Below, piece after piece: positions 1 to 13,700 of a DNA stretch of 64,000 nucleotides. The DNA is from Hirsutella rhossiliensis (lineage: Eukaryota; Ascomycota; Sordariomycetes; Hypocreales; Ophiocordycipitaceae), in the NCBI RefSeq assembly GCF_020360975.1, contig NW_025408683.1, forward strand, positions 248,001 through 312,000. Reading direction: 5' to 3'. Both the position numbers and the translations under genes were made by a program. The stretch's first letter is position 1. Each line of letters starts with the position of its first letter. The notes under the pieces are model-generated. The model was not told the DNA's origin. It made no database searches and worked only from the letters and a program-made list of their open reading frames with translations.

Positions 1-735
1 TATAGAGATATAAGAAAGATCTATATAAACTTATAAATATTAAAGGAGAGGCCTTTAACTATAATAATAGAATTATTAATATAGAGATTAATTACCTTAA
101 TATTAATATCTAGGGCTATAACGAATAAGTTAACTTAGATATTATAGATATTAAAGAATATAACCTTATATTAAGACTTCTATAGCTATAGGAGAGTAAC
201 CTATTAATTAACTAGAAAACTAGCTAGCTATATTAAAACGAAGATATAAGTTTCTAAGACTAATAGATTTAAAAGGAAGTAGAATTTTATAATAATTTAG
301 CTACTAAATAAAATAAAAGGGATAACCGTTTAAGTAAATTATTATAGGCTTTAGTAATATAAGCGAAAATAGTAACTAAACTAATAGATATAATAAAATC
401 GATTAATAAGACCTATATACTAACTAATATAGCTATATAACCTAGTATCTAATATAAATAGAATAAAGGATATAGTATAAAGATCTAAAGAGTTATTACT
501 ACTTTAAAGAAAGACCTTAAATAAATTAATAAAGAGCTTAAGTTAAGAGAAACTAGCTCTTAAGAGAAAGAATAAAGCCTATAATATAGAATAAAGAATA
601 TCCCCTAAGAATACTAGAAATATAATAAACTCTTTAAGGAAGAACTTAAGATAGGGTTACCTAAATATAGCTAATAGGACTATAAAGTTTATCTTAAGGA
701 TAGAATAACGCCGTCGTTCTATAAGATCTATAACC
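1..735 (+). mobile_element. Gypsy family B relic, internal fragment
   Basis: This AT-rich stretch aligns base for base with the reverse complement of about 16,909-17,644, the region upstream of the reverse transcriptase catalytic motif in Gypsy B. It is therefore a piece of a second B-family element in the opposite (plus) orientation. It has no CA or TG dinucleotide and no open frame. It starts off-window and ends where the LTR of Copia A1 begins; the expected continuation was not found after A1. Confidence 0.75.
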
Positions 736-1303
736 TCTTAAGGTATATAAGTAAAAGCGGAATTTTAGGAAATTAAGGAATTACGTAAGGCTATATAATA
801 AAGGGGAGGAAGGAGTATAAGGTAGGAATTTTAATAGAATTTATTAGTAATATATTAGTATATAAAAGAGGTATTAAAGTTAATAATTCTCTATTTATCT
901 ACCAGCGGATATACTATCTTATATAGATAATTATAGCTAAACGGAAGAACCTTTCGGGACTAGATTTAAGCTACTATATAGCCTTAAAACTAAGGAATAT
1001 AGTAATACCTCGAGTATATTAAAAAGTATCTTAGTTCTACTAATATTCGTATTTAAAGGAGGTTAGTCGTGCTAGTATTCTTAAGAGGTCTTAGCTAGTA
1101 TTCTAAGCTAGCTCTATTTCTTCGATTCCCGATTATATAATAACTAGTAACCCGTTTAATATATAATAACATATAAAATAATAAGCGATTCTTCCTCTAA
1201 AATATAAGATTTTATCTATAATTAATATACTACTTATTAGCTTATATAATCGGGAGAGTATATTATAGCTACTTTATTTATAGTAGGAATACTATTCCTT
1301 ATA
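736..1303 (-). repeat. Copia A1 3' LTR (568 bp)
   Basis: It matches 60,177-60,744 over the same 568 bp, and also the split copy at 6,376-6,715 plus 20,824-21,051. Read on the minus strand it starts TGTAAGG (here mutated to TATAAGG) and ends CCTTAAGA. It is followed on the plus strand by a purine tract (on minus, CTTTAAGGGAGGC), the expected polypurine tract next to a 3' LTR. Confidence 0.85.
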
Positions 1304-1671
1304 GCCTCCCTTAAAGAGTAGATTTATATACTCTTTACTAATTTATTTATAGTAGTATATATATAAGGTAAAAACCTAATTTAGGAAAACTATTCTTATA
1401 CCTTAATAGGATATATAAAAACCTATTCTTTCTTAGGAAATAAATCCTTAGGTATATACTAATAGAAACACCTATAGTAGGAAAAATCTATAGTTATAAT
1501 TATTTATAAGATAACCTTATATAAGGTAAAACCTATTATTACTAAGAAAGTCTTAATAGATAAAAACCTAGTTAATATTTTTCTAGGAAACCTAAAAAGG
1601 AAAAACCTAGTAAGGGAAACATATAGAAAGTATAAGAAATATCTAAAAACCCCTTTTAATTACTTAGGAAC

Positions 1672-4600
1672 TTATATTAAGGATAGACCGTCTTTAAATT
1701 TATAGAGTAATCTAGGTCTTAATTCCTTTATAAAAATATTAGCTATATTATCTTCTAATTTAATATAAAAACTCTAATTTCCCTTCTCTTATACTAGTTC
1801 TAGTATAGTAATAGGCTAATCTTATATACTTAGACCTTTTATAAAATTCCGGATTTTCTGCTAATTTAATAGCAGTAGTATTATCCGTTAAAATAGGAGG
1901 TATAGTATTAGGAATCTTAATAAATAGATCCTTAGTAATATTTTTAAAAAGCATATTTAAATAAATAGCTTCTTTATTTACCTCCCTAAGGCTAATATAC
2001 TCTACTTTATAGGTAGAAAAGGCAATAGATTTCTACTTAGAGTAAGCCTAGCTTATTATATTATTATATATATAAAAATAGTAACTAGAAAAGGATTTTC
2101 CGTCCGTTAAATCCGACGCCTAGCTAGAGTTAGTAAAACCCTTTATATATAGATAGGTAAAAGGGATATTATAATTATATTTAATCTTTAAGCTAGGGAG
2201 TTTAGTTAAATATTTTTAAATTATATTTAAAGCCTTAGAATACGTTTAGTCGGGCTTAGCCGCGAATCTAGCATAGGAAATTATAGAATATAAGATATCT
2301 AGCCTAGTAAATAAGGCTAAGTATAATAGAGATCCTATTTCTTTCTAAAATTATAATATATCTTCCTTAGAAGGTAATTCCTTTACTTTTATAAGCTTAA
2401 AGCCTACTATAGCGTAAATTTAAAGTTCCTAAACCTTCTTTATTAAATTCCTTTAATTTATTTAAGGTATAATTTTCTTAGGATATATATAGCTCTTTAT
2501 TTTCTCGGTTTATTATAATATTTAGACCTAAGAAGTCTTTTATATCTCTTAAGATAGTAAAATCTAGGAATTTAGATAATTCTTTAAATAATCTTTCTTT
2601 TATTATAGATTTAGAGGGCCCTACTATAAGAAAGTCGGCGACGTAAATTGCTAAGGCTATACTATAGTCCCTATTTATAAATACTCCTTTATCTATTAAA
2701 AGAGGAAGAAATCTAAGTTTATTTAATATAATTTTTAAATAATTATACTAGAGTTTAGGACTTTATTTTAGGCTATATAATGCTTTCTTTAGCTTTGCTT
2801 TAATTAAACCGGTTTTATATAGGTCTAGTAATTTAGTTAATTTAATTCCTTTTACTTTATAAGCTAATCTATATTTTAAATAATATTCTTTAAGAGCGTA
2901 TTCTTCGTAGCCTATAAGAAGATCGATATATACTTTACTATCTATATCGGTATATATAAAGGCATTTATTATATCTATTTATAAAGCTTTAAATTTATAG
3001 ATAATAGCTAAAATAAGTAGAATTCTAATAGATTTAAGACTAGCTATAGTCGAGAAGGTATCTAGGAAATCTAGGCTATAGATCTGCTTAAATCCTTATA
3101 TTACGAAACGGGCTTTATATTTTATTATATTATTTTAACTATCCTTTTTAATAGTATAGACCTAGCGGCCTCTTATAGCCTCCCTATCCCTAAGGAGGTA
3201 GGAAAATTCCTAAGTTTTATATTTAATTAGCTAGATAATTTCCTTAATTATAGCTTCTTTCTTAAATACTACTTTAGGGCTATTTATTGCTTATTTATAG
3301 GTCTTTAGAGTTTTTAGATCTTAATTTTTTATACTAGCTAGAATTAACTCTATAAAATCGTAGTTTAGAAATAAATTAACGTTAAGGTATTCGATATAGT
3401 TAGAATTAAACCCTTCTAGCTTCTTAGGTAATTCTACTACTATTTTACTATTAGTAGGAATAGGATCGTTATTTAAAGACTCTTCTTCTATAGTAAGCAA
3501 GGGACTTTTATCTCTAGGTTCTCTAGTAGCTTCCTTTAAAGGGATATAGCTTTCTAGCTTATCTTTATTTAAAATAAAACTAAAATTAAAGGTATTATTA
3601 CTACTAGAAACTTCTAGATATTTTAAAAATTTATTTTCTAGTATAGTAATATTTCTAGAGATAGTAATCTTTCTCTTAGTAAAATCCTAGATTTTATATA
3701 TATTTTCTAAATAGCTTACTATTATTCCCTTAAAAGCTCTATTATCTAGCTTCTCTTTAGGGTCTTTATTCCTATAATATATAAGGCTTCTAAAGGTCTT
3801 AAATTTATTTAAGGTCTTAAAGGGTAGTATTATATTATCCCTCTTTTCTATAGGACTTTTAAATCCTATTATAGAATACGGTAATCTATTATATAAATAG
3901 GTAGCTATTAAAATAGCTTCTTCTTATAGATATTTAGGAAGCCTAGTAGTAAATACAAAAGCTTATACTTTTTCTAATATAGTATAATTTATTCTTTCTA
4001 TTCTACCGTTAGATTCCGGCGTCCTAGGAGGACTAGAATTAAAGGTAATTCCTTCTTTTTCGTAATAGAGCTTTATTTTATATATAAATTCTTTCGCACT
4101 ATTAGAAAATGCTTCTCTAATCTTAGTATTTTTAGGGTTATTTTCTACCCTATTTTTAAATTCTAGGGACTTATCTAGAGCTTCCCTCTTTTTTCGAAGA
4201 AGGTATATTTCTAGATATTAAGTTCTTACGTTTAAGAAAGAAATATAATAGTAATATTTATTATAAGTAGGCACTTTAATTAGCCCTTAGATATCTAATA
4301 CTATTTTTTCTAAATAGGTATAAGACTTATATAAAGGTTATTTATTAACCTTATTTATTACTTTAGCTCTAATATATATATCGTATTATCTTATTTTATT
4401 TTCTTCTTTTAGAGGTATTTTTATATCCTTATTATATCTTTTTAATATTTCTAAAATAGCCCTACTATTTATATGCCCTAAGCGTAAGTACCAAGTATAA
4501 AAATCTATATCCTTTGCTTTTAAAGACGTAATAAGGATTAATTAACTTTCTAATAAAGGTTCTATAAGAATATAATATAATTTATTTCTAAGAAATACTT

Positions 4601-6340
4601 TAGTAAGGACCTTAGCCTTATTATTTAATAAAAGGACTTTATTTCCTCTTATTAAGGTATAGGTATTATAAAAATAAGATTAGGATAGAATATTTACCCT
4701 TAATTTAGGTATATAAAAGCAGTCTTAAAGGATATACCTTTTACTATTATATAAGAACTTAAATACTAAGTCCCCCTTTCCTTTTACTAATATAAAGGAA
4801 GCTTTTCCCTAGTAAACTTTAGACTTAATTTCTTTATAGTTAATAAGGAAATTCTTATTCGATACTATATACCTAGTAGCTCTAGTATTATAAATAAAAT
4901 TAAAGATCCTTTTATTCTTATAACTAGGAAATCCTTCTTTTCTTACCTTTAAAACTAATTCCTTTATTCTAGGAATCGAGGCTTTTAAAGTTCTTAAAAG
5001 AGAGTCTTTATTAGCTTTTACTATAGGGGTATTTATAGAGGTTAAAATTACCTCTAAATCCTTAGACGTTTATATAAGGGTCGGAGCCCTAGAAAGGTTT
5101 ATAAGGTTAATATCTAGGTCTATATTTTCTTATAAAGCTATATTTAAGACCTTATTACTATCGTTTAAATCGGACTCTAGCTCTATAATTCTAGCCTTCC
5201 TTCTTTTATTAGTAGTAGAAATACTATTAAAAGGGGATTTCTTCCTAAAAGAAAAAGATAAAGAAGAAGATTTTCTCTTCTTAGAAATTTAAGTCCTATT
5301 ATCCTTTTTCCTTTATTTAAAACCTAATAAGTAGGAGCCTTATTTAGGTATAATTTATAGTAATTTACTATAAAATACCCTGGTTTATTATATTCCTTAT
5401 AATAAAGAGTATCTATAGAATTTCTATAGGATTTCTAAGGCTTCCTTTATATTAAGAAGGCTTTCTCTAAAGATTTATCTATATCCTTTATTCTTCTAGC
5501 TTTATCTAAAAGACTAGCTATTAAGGATTTAAAGGTAAACGCTATAGAATTATACTTAAGGCTCTACGTAATATTTATAATATAGCTTCTAAATTCCTTA
5601 TTAAGGCAATTAAGAATCTATACTTCTTTAAAGATTTATCTATATCCTTTATTCTTCTAGCTTTATCTAAAAGACTAGCTATTAGGGATTTAAAGGTAAA
5701 CGCTATAGAATTATACCTAAGGCTCTACGTAATATTTATAATATAGCTTCTAAATTCCTTATTAAGGCAATTAAGAATCTATATTATAAGGATAACTTCT
5801 AGAATTTCTATATTATAGGATTTTAAATCTTTATAGATTTCCTTTACCTTATAAAAGTATTTCTTTAAATTAAAGCCTAAGAGACTAAGATTAAAGAGCT
5901 ACTTTATAAGTAAATAATTCAACGAGAAATTCGACGGATTATATAGCTTTATAAGCTTATCTTAAGTAGCTTTAGTATTTATTAAATGCTTAATTTATAT
6001 TAAAGGGCTATCTTTAACTTAAAGAAAAATCTAGGATAAAGCTTCTATAGTCTTTATATAATTTTTTTACTTTAAGGTAGCGATAAGCTTTTCCTTAGTA
6101 AAGATAGCTCTTATCCTTATATTCTAAAGAGTATAATTTAAATTTCCCTTAAGTCTAGAGAATTTATATTCTTTCTATCTACCTATTTTATATAAATTCG
6201 GTATTATTTCGTTTATAGGGATCGAGAAGTCTAGATAGGAGTTTAAGAGCATAGGAAGGTAAAAGAAGTTATTAGGGGGATTTTTTAAAGGAATTTTAAT
6301 CGGGTATTTCGATAAGGAATTTTAAAGGTATAAGTTAATT
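1672..6340 (-). pseudogene. Copia A1 gag-pol relic
   Basis: Colinear with the A3 pol frame, whose stop corresponds to 1,672-1,674. Visible remains on the minus strand are the RNase H end (a 64-codon open piece at 1,760-1,954), the reverse transcriptase region about 2,400-3,100, integrase about 3,400-4,500, a protease active-site relic near 4,880-4,930 (ATRYIVSN follows the motif) and a zinc-knuckle relic (KEYNKPG) near 5,365-5,410. Stops occur throughout. The start of gag could not be placed; 6,340 is approximate. At the integrase position where A3 has lost one A from an A-run, A1 keeps the full run, so A1 preserves the original frame there. Confidence 0.7.
5471..5783. repeat. 161-bp tandem duplication inside A1 gag relic
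   Basis: Two adjacent copies start at 5,471 and 5,632 with a period of 161 bp. They are nearly identical. The differences I see are transitions of the RIP type (attaagg/attaggg and acttaagg/acctaagg), with the second copy keeping the unmutated base. Confidence 0.85.
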
Positions 6341-6363
6341 TCCTAGCTTAAAAGGAGTAAGCT

Positions 6364-6375
6364 AGGCTTATAACC
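6364..6375 (-). promoter_or_regulatory. Copia A1 primer binding site
   Basis: Minus-strand GGTTATAAGCCT directly follows the 5' LTR. With one TG-to-TA and one C-to-T change this is the complement of the anticodon stem-loop of fungal initiator tRNA-Met (GGGCUCAUAACCC). That is the half-tRNA type of priming known for Drosophila copia and yeast Ty5. Confidence 0.65.
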
Positions 6376-6715
6376 TCTAAAGGTATATAAGTAAAAGCGG
6401 AATTTTAGGAAATTAAGAAATTACGTAAGACTACGTAATAAAGGGGAAGAAGGAGTATAAGGTAGGACTTTTAATAGAATTTATTAGTAATATATTAGTA
6501 TATAGAAGAGGTATTAAAGTTAATAATTCTACCTCTATTTACTAGCGGATATACTATCTTATATAGATAATTATAGCTAAACGGAAGAACCTTTTAGGAC
6601 TAGATTTAAGCTACTATATAGCCCTAAGACTAAGGAATTTAGTAATACCTCGAGTATATTAAGAAGTATCTTAGTTCTACTAGTATTTATATTTAAAGGA
6701 GGTTAGTTATACTAG
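6376..6715 (-). repeat. Copia A1 5' LTR, first part (split by Gypsy B)
   Basis: Matches 736-1,075 and 60,177-60,525. It breaks off at ACTAG (6,711-6,715), the mutated target duplication of Gypsy B, and resumes at 20,819. Confidence 0.85.
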
Positions 6716-7166
6716 TATAATAACTAGCGTTATTCCTAAGGGATAAACCTATCGAGGGGTTTATATTAGTAGATATAATAGGGCGTGGTCTAAGCAATAA
6801 TATATATATTACGTTAGTAATAAGTCGGAGGTTATAGACTATAAACTATAACTAGGTAATTAGAATTAGAGATAGAATCGTAATAAAGATCTATATTAAA
6901 AAGCTAGAGAGCTATCTATCTAAAGGAGTAAAAGTAAGTAGCTATATATACCTATAGAGACTATCCTTAGATTATAGTCCTAGCTATAATCCCTAACGTT
7001 AGATTATATAAAGCGTAGTAATCCTACTAATCCTCGATTACTTAGATCTCTATAATACCCTTAATCCTATATCTATTAGATAGTCGTGCCGACTATTTAT
7101 CTATTAGACCGTGTTATATGCTTAACGCGGTCGCCCGTCTATAGCCTAGTAGCCGTAGTCGTAATA
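6716..7166 (-). repeat. Gypsy B 3' LTR (451 bp)
   Basis: Matches 20,368-20,818 over the full length. The ends tataa..gtaata fit TG..CA ends after RIP. Confidence 0.85.
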
Positions 7167-10031
7167 CGATGTCTCCCTTCCTTTTAGTCTTATCCGTAAG
7201 ACCTACTATAGCTGCCTTAGCCGCCGTATATAAATATACTAGTATATCTAGTCGTATACTAAAAAATCGTTCCTAAAAAGCCTCTAAGCGCGCTACTCTT
7301 ACCGAATATATTAACTTAAGCAGAGATCCTACTAATATACCGTGTACTTAATACTTTAAGGTAAAGAAGATAAATTATCGGATAGCCGAAAATTCTTCGC
7401 GCTATAATAATTATATTACTAGTAGTCGTCCTTATTATAATAGTGTTTTAGTAGCCTCTTTTTATAGGTATCTTTTAATTCTTTCTATATATAGTAGCTA
7501 ATATATTTCTTTTAGTAACTAAATTATTAGTAGAGTAGCGTAGGCTATATTCTAAAGAAGAGGAAGCTAGGGAAGCCTTATTAAAGCTTTAGGTATAGCT
7601 TATAAACCTTTAGTCGTAAATATCTATCGCCGTTAATTATTTAGCTTATATCTAGAAGATTTAGAATCGTATAAAGGAAAAGAGTTCTAAGTTATTTTAT
7701 TATAGTATCTAAGAAGTAGATACTAAGGATAGCGTTTTACCTACGCTCGATATATATAAGTATTAGGTAGTAAATAATTTATAATCGTTAGGCGTTCTTA
7801 ATAAAGTAAATTAGTCCTTATTTAGTATTAGCGAGGAGTTTATAGATCTTAGTCTTTTAATCCCTCTTAAACCTTCTAGTAAAATTATCGAAGTAAAGAG
7901 CTATAGTAAGTTAAGTACTTAAGTAGTTCCTAGGTATTCTCTTTTAGTCTATATCCTTTTTATTTAATAAGGTATTCTTATTACTAACCTTATTTTATTA
8001 TATCTAGTATTTATTTTACTTTATATTCTTAATTATTATCGACTTTAATTTTTCCCTATAGTTTAGTATTTCGTAGTACTAGTTTTAATAACGAGATATA
8101 AAATATTAGGTATATCTATATTATTATTAGTAGCGAAAGTTTATAGTTAACTTTTAAAATAACCTTCTTAATTTTAAATAGTTTAAGTTTCTTAAAATCT
8201 AAATTATTACTTAGTTATTTTATTTTAATATTTCGTTATATAAGGTAGACTATATCTCCCTCTTAAAAGATTAGTCCCTATAATCTTTTCTAATTATAGT
8301 AAGTAGATATTTATTCTCTAACGAATTAAAGTTCTTATTATATTTCTTTATATAATTTTTATAGCTAATCTACTTATAGTATCGCTCGTTCTACTTATAG
8401 TCCTTATTAAGTAACCTTAAATACTTCTAGGTTATATCTATAATTAGCGTATACTAGTAAGAGCTTAGTTATTTCTATAACTAAGCTATTATAAGCTAGT
8501 TACGCTATTAGTAGCTATTTAACTTAATCGTTTTATTTATAGCTAATATAGTATTATAAATATTATTTAAGTATTTAGTTAAGTCGTTCTATTTATCTAT
8601 TTATTTATAGGTAATAAGCTATACTAAGCTTATATTTCGTCCTTAATTATACTATAAGAGCTTACTAAAACTTAGCTATAAATATACTTCCTTTATTAAA
8701 GATAATCTCGTTTAATAGTCTATAATTACTAATAATAGTTTATAGGAATATATCTATAGCTCTTCTATATTACTTACTTCTTTATATAGTAAGAAGTACT
8801 TATACTTTATTAGTCTATTAGTAATAACGAATATACTATTATACTTAACGTTAGTTATAGGTTCTTTTAATAGTAATAGCTTTATAATATAGTCGAAAGC
8901 TATTAAATCCTATAGTTTTTCTAGTACTAGTAGCGGTTATAATTCTCTATATAGTTTATATTATTTAGCTTTACTTTATATATAAAGTTTATATTCTTTA
9001 ATAACTTATTATACTACTTCTTTAAGCTATAGAAAGTTATATTATTATTTAATCCGTTTTATTATTTTTTAGATTCCTTAGTATCTATATATTAAATATT
9101 TATATATATCTTATATAACTTTATATCGTAATTTTAATAGTATCTAGATTTTATTTTTATATATTAGAACTTCTAAATATTCTATATTATATTTATTTGG
9201 TACTTTATATTCTTTTATTTATTTTAGGATCTTTTAGTATATTAAGTCGTTAGGTTATACTTTAAATATTATATTTAGCTATCGTTACTAGTAGTTCCTA
9301 TTTTTATTAATTTCTAAGAGCTATCCTTTCGCTATAGGTGCTCCTATATTATAATTACTTTATCGACTAAGGGTATTAGCTCGACCGTTTTTTATTCCTT
9401 TTTTATAGATTATTTTATAGTCGAATTCTAATAAATATTCGGCCTATTAGATGTATCGTCTATTTAACTATTATATTATTATAAAATATAAGATATTCTT
9501 ATAATCTATATAGACCTTAACTTTATATTTACTTTTAAGAAGATAGTATCGAAATTCCTTAAAAGCTTAAATAATTATAAGGAATTCTTTATTATAGATA
9601 AGGTAATTAAGTTCTACGCTATATAGCTTTTTTAAGTAAAATATAATTAGTTATAGTCTTCCTTTATTATCTTTTTATCCGATTTATACTCCTAGAGTAA
9701 AGTCTAATATATTAGTTTTAAGTTTAATTTATCGTTTTAGATTAAAGGTAGTTAAGACTAGTTCTTATATAATTATAGTCTTAATATATTCGAAAGCTTT
9801 ATTAGCTTTATCGTCTTATATAAATTCTTTTTCCTTCTTTATTAAGTTATATAGTAGTACTATAATCTTTCTAAAATCTTTAATAAATTATTAATAGTAA
9901 TTTATAAATCCTAGGAAATTTTATATATCCTTAATATTCTTTAGCGTTAGCTATTCTTTAATTAAGTTAATCTTATCTTATTATATTTATATCTCTCTTA
10001 GTAAGATTATATATCTAAGGAAGTCTACTTC
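7167..10031 (-). pseudogene. Gypsy B integrase and RNase H relic
   Basis: Degraded 3' half of Gypsy B pol, between its 3' LTR and the D1 insertion. The position, downstream of the reverse transcriptase relic on the minus strand, implies RNase H at about 9,400-10,026 and integrase at about 7,700-9,300. I cannot confirm individual catalytic residues, because nearly every CA and TG has been converted. The last five bases (10,027-10,031, ACTTC) are the target duplicated by D1. Confidence 0.55.
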
Positions 10032-10519
10032 TCTCGCGAAGAGAGATGCGAGAAGTGCATGAAAATGCACGAAGGTGAAATTGGAAGTAAGGGGTCGGAC
10101 AGGCAGGGCAGAGAGATTTGATTCTTGCGGGAGTAGCAATTGCGGCAGGGGAGTGATTGTTGTATTGCCTTGATTGTCCTTCTTTCCTCTATCCAACGTC
10201 CCTCTTTATACCCTTCTAGCATCTCAATTAACAAAGAAGATCCTGCTTAAAGAAGCCACTAATGTCCTTTCGACTACCGAGCTTTTTGCCGGCTTTTCCC
10301 CCCTCCTTTCCAGCCGTTGCCGGCACATCCGTCTTATCTCTCGCCACCTCTATAGGAAGCCATCGCCACTTCTGCTTCCCCTCATGCCCCCACCCTCCTT
10401 TCTGCACCTCTTTTCAGCTCCTTCTTCCTTCTTCCACACCGGGTGTTTTTCAGCTTCCTTGGTCCCTCTTGCCAAGGGATATCTCCGAGAACTGCGAAAT
10501 CAGGCCACGCTTCGCGACA
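10032..10519 (-). repeat. Copia D1 3' LTR (488 bp)
   Basis: Nearly identical to 15,857-16,342. Minus-strand ends are TGTCGCGAAG and CTTCGCGAGA, an imperfect inverted repeat. Short open frames inside it (10,174-10,579) are not genes. Confidence 0.92.
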
Positions 10520-10530
10520 CACCCCCTTAG
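10520..10530 (-). promoter_or_regulatory. Copia D1 polypurine tract
   Basis: Minus-strand CTAAGGGGGTG abuts the start (TGTCGC) of the 3' LTR, the standard position for priming of the second DNA strand. Confidence 0.7.
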
Positions 10531-10784
10531 CTATGGCCTGCCCCTTAAGGGCATAGCTAATACGGCTTCGGGCTGGTGAGCGTATAGAGGAGGTTCTTAG
10601 CTCTGCACTTCTCCCTTTACTCGAGGAAAGCAGGGGCCCTTTCGGGTCCCTGGGCTCTTTCAGACCTACTTAAGGAAAAGGGGCCTAAAGAGGGGAAAGT
10701 CCTATAAGAAAGGGGGAAAAACCCAATCAAAAATAGGGGGCCCTCTAAAGGGAAAAACCTCTTCCTTTTCTTCGGCTGCAGACG

Positions 10785-13700
10785 TCACCTTCTCGTACGG
10801 GCCATTAGCTCCTCTCGTAGACTCTCAAGGCGGGCCTCTAAGGACAGCTTCTCTCGAACGTCTTCTAGCCCTATTTGCTGTAAAAAGACAGCCAGCTTCT
10901 GCTTCGGCAGGGGCTTCGTAAGACCGTCGGCTTTCATTGATGCCGTTGGAACCTAACGGACGGAAATAAGTCCCCTTTGGACCTCTTAGCGTAACCAATG
11001 CTGGTGGATATCGATATGCCGTAGCCGGGTCGACAGCTTACTGTTTTCCTCCGTAAGAATTCGTATAGTCTGCGTGTTATCGCATTCTATAGCTAACGGG
11101 GACGGAATTTGCAGTCGTAACGATATTAGTAGCCGGCTAAGGAAAATCGCTTCTTTGACGCTTCTGAAAGAGCTAGTAGCTCTGCCTCCGTACTAGAAGT
11201 CGTAACGGTAGCCTGCTTCAAGCTCTCCAATGGTTCCTCTAAAAAGGGACATAATATACCCCTATGAGCTCTTTCTGTCTAAGGAATTGTCCGCAAAGGA
11301 CGAATCGCTCGAACAGAGGAAGATTTCGGCAGCTTGTTTCCTTCCCTGCCCTCCTAGGCGCAGACCATGTAATCTCGTTGAATAGAGATAAAGGATAGCT
11401 CTGTCTGCTGCTTCTTGATGCCTAGGGCTAGGATTCTGGTTGTGCCTAGCTAGCCGGGAGACCGTAAAAGAGATATCCGGTCTAGTGGAAATAGCTGAAA
11501 AAAGCAGGGAGCCCACCTTCTGTTGATATTGGTGTTTCTCTTGCTCCCTGGCTTGAAAGGACGGATTAGGTAAAAGCTCTTCGTCTGACATAGGCGTAGA
11601 GGGAAGCTTCTTATCGAGGGATTTAGGGAGGAATTTATAAGCGACCTTATCGATATAGGCGTCCTAGGTAAGCCAGATAGTCCGTTGGGACCTATTCCGA
11701 AGGATTCGTATCCCTAGGAACCACTTTGGCTCCCCTAGCCTGGTCATCTTATACCTTTGTTGCAGGCCTCGTATAGCCTCCCTAGCAGCAGCTTCTTCCT
11801 CTTTCGGGTAGGCCTAGATGATGTCGTCGACGTAGAAGAAGACCGTGATTTTACCCTTCTGCATTATACACGGTTCCTGTGGGACTTTCTTAAAGCCTAG
11901 GGCTTCGAGGGAACCTGTTAAATGCTGTTGCCAAAGAAGGGGTGATCTTCGTAGTCCGTATAGAGCTTTCCTAAGCCATAGAACCTTTCCTGGCTATTGG
12001 AAGCCTGGTGGAAGGCGCATGTAGACAACTTCTTCTTCCTCGAGTGGGCAGTTAACAAAGGCGTTGACTGCATCTATCTGATCGAGCTCGAGGTCGAATT
12101 CTGCTGCTATAGCCATAAGGGTCCGAAAAGACATCCCTGCTAGGGTAGTTGCCCTAGTAGGAAGATCCCCTTTTTCCTGTTGATTCCCATAGACAACTAG
12201 CCGGGCTTTGCACTTTTAAAGGAAGCCGTGTTTATCAGTCTTATAGATAAAGACCCACTTGCAGCCAAGGACCTGTTTTCCTCTTGCCTTTTCCTTGAGG
12301 ACCTCTTCGAAAGACCCCATTTCTTCGTGTGAGGCTAGGTGGTCTTTCTGGGCCTAGAAAAACTGGTCTCTAAAGGGGTGTTTTTCTAGCTGCTTCTGGT
12401 TTGCTGGTGGGTCCGGGAGGTCTCTTTTATGTACCTTCCTTGCTGATAGTGGCTTGAAAAGCCGGCCTGCTGTGAACGCTCCGTGGGAACCGTCTTCTAT
12501 TGGCGTTTGGTAGAAGTCGGAAAAACGATCGAAATAGGGGAGAAACTGGTCTTCTTTCGTATCGGGCCCTATACCTTCCTTTGCTTCTTGAAGCAGGGAT
12601 AAAAAGGCAGCCGGGTAATCCTTCGAGAGAGGTGCCTTTCCCACCCCCTTAGGGGTCGAGACGGGAAGACTGACTGAGAAAGCTGCTTCTAGATCTTCTT
12701 CTTCCGTAAGAGGAGGCGTAGGTAGGCAGGCGTATTCTAGCTCTACCGCTTTCCTATAGTCTCCTTCTTCGTCTAGATCATCTGATCTAGCAGCTTCCTC
12801 TTCTTCTTCTTCCTCGAAGTCGGCGTTATCCTCTACTGCTTCGACGTCGGTTTCTTCTTCCGTTTCCTCGTCTAGGGCCTCTTCTTGAGACTATTGGGAA
12901 GGGGGGATTTGGATCTTCTGAATTAGCTAACGTTGTGAGAGTAAGAGGGGCTGTTGATCCCTTTTTCCGTCAAAGAAGCTAGATTCGTCGAAAATCACAT
13001 CCCTAGTCGAAATAACCTTCCGTAGAAGAGGAATCCAGATCCGGAAGATATTCGTAGAATTATAACCAACGAGGTAACCAACAAAGGCTCTCGGATCAAG
13101 CTTTCTTTTCTTCTTCCTTTTTAGCTGTGCATCGGCAGTCATTGCGTATGCCTTGCAGCCGTAGGCACGAAGGTGGGCTAGCGAGGCCCTCTTCTTCGTG
13201 AAGAGCTCGAGGGGGGATTTCCAGTCTGTTCCTTGGGTAGTCCCTCTAGGGGTCCGGTTCCGAAGGTAACAGGCGGTCTCAACGACTTCCCTCCAAAGGT
13301 CGTGTGGAAGCCTTGCAGCAAGTCTCATTATACGGGCCCTTTCCATCACAGCACCCCCTGATCTTTCTGCCCCTCCGTTCTGGGCCTGGGTATTCGGTGC
13401 TGACGGGAGGGGTAAAATGCCCCTTTTTCGAAGCCAATTTGAGATATCCTTCGTAAATAGCTCTCCGTCAGACCGTATCTTCTTGACCTCGTAGCCAAAG
13501 TGGGATTTCATCCAGTTAACGAAGTCCCGGAGGGCAGACCAGTTATGCTTGCTTAGGTAGGTCCGTAAGAAATAGGGGAAAACCATCCCTGAAAAGGCGT
13601 CTGTGAAAAACATCACCCTGACGAAGCTTTCCTGATCCCTAGAGACGTCGGTCCAGTCGACCCAAATTTCCTCACACGGCTGGTCCGGCCGTATAGGCGT

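Larger units (their letters stand above)
736..6715 (-). mobile_element. Copia A1, main part (RIP-degraded)
   Basis: Ty1/Copia element on the minus strand, sister to A3 at the right edge. It has the 3' LTR at 736-1,303, a pol-gag relic between, and the first 340 bases of the 5' LTR at 6,376-6,715. The rest of that LTR is at 20,819-21,051, because Gypsy B inserted inside it. Without the nested elements it is about 6.2 kb. Almost all CpA/TpG sites are lost. No target duplication is recognisable: the flanks read taacc and attaa. Confidence 0.85.

Noticed and set aside
9987..10234. Minus-strand 69-codon frames, repeated at 15,758-16,059
   Set aside because: LTR sequence of D1 read on the other strand; not genes.
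10174..10579. Plus-strand ORFs of 118 and 105 codons (and 16,087-16,374)
   Set aside because: They lie inside the D1 LTRs and recur in both LTR copies; no domain.
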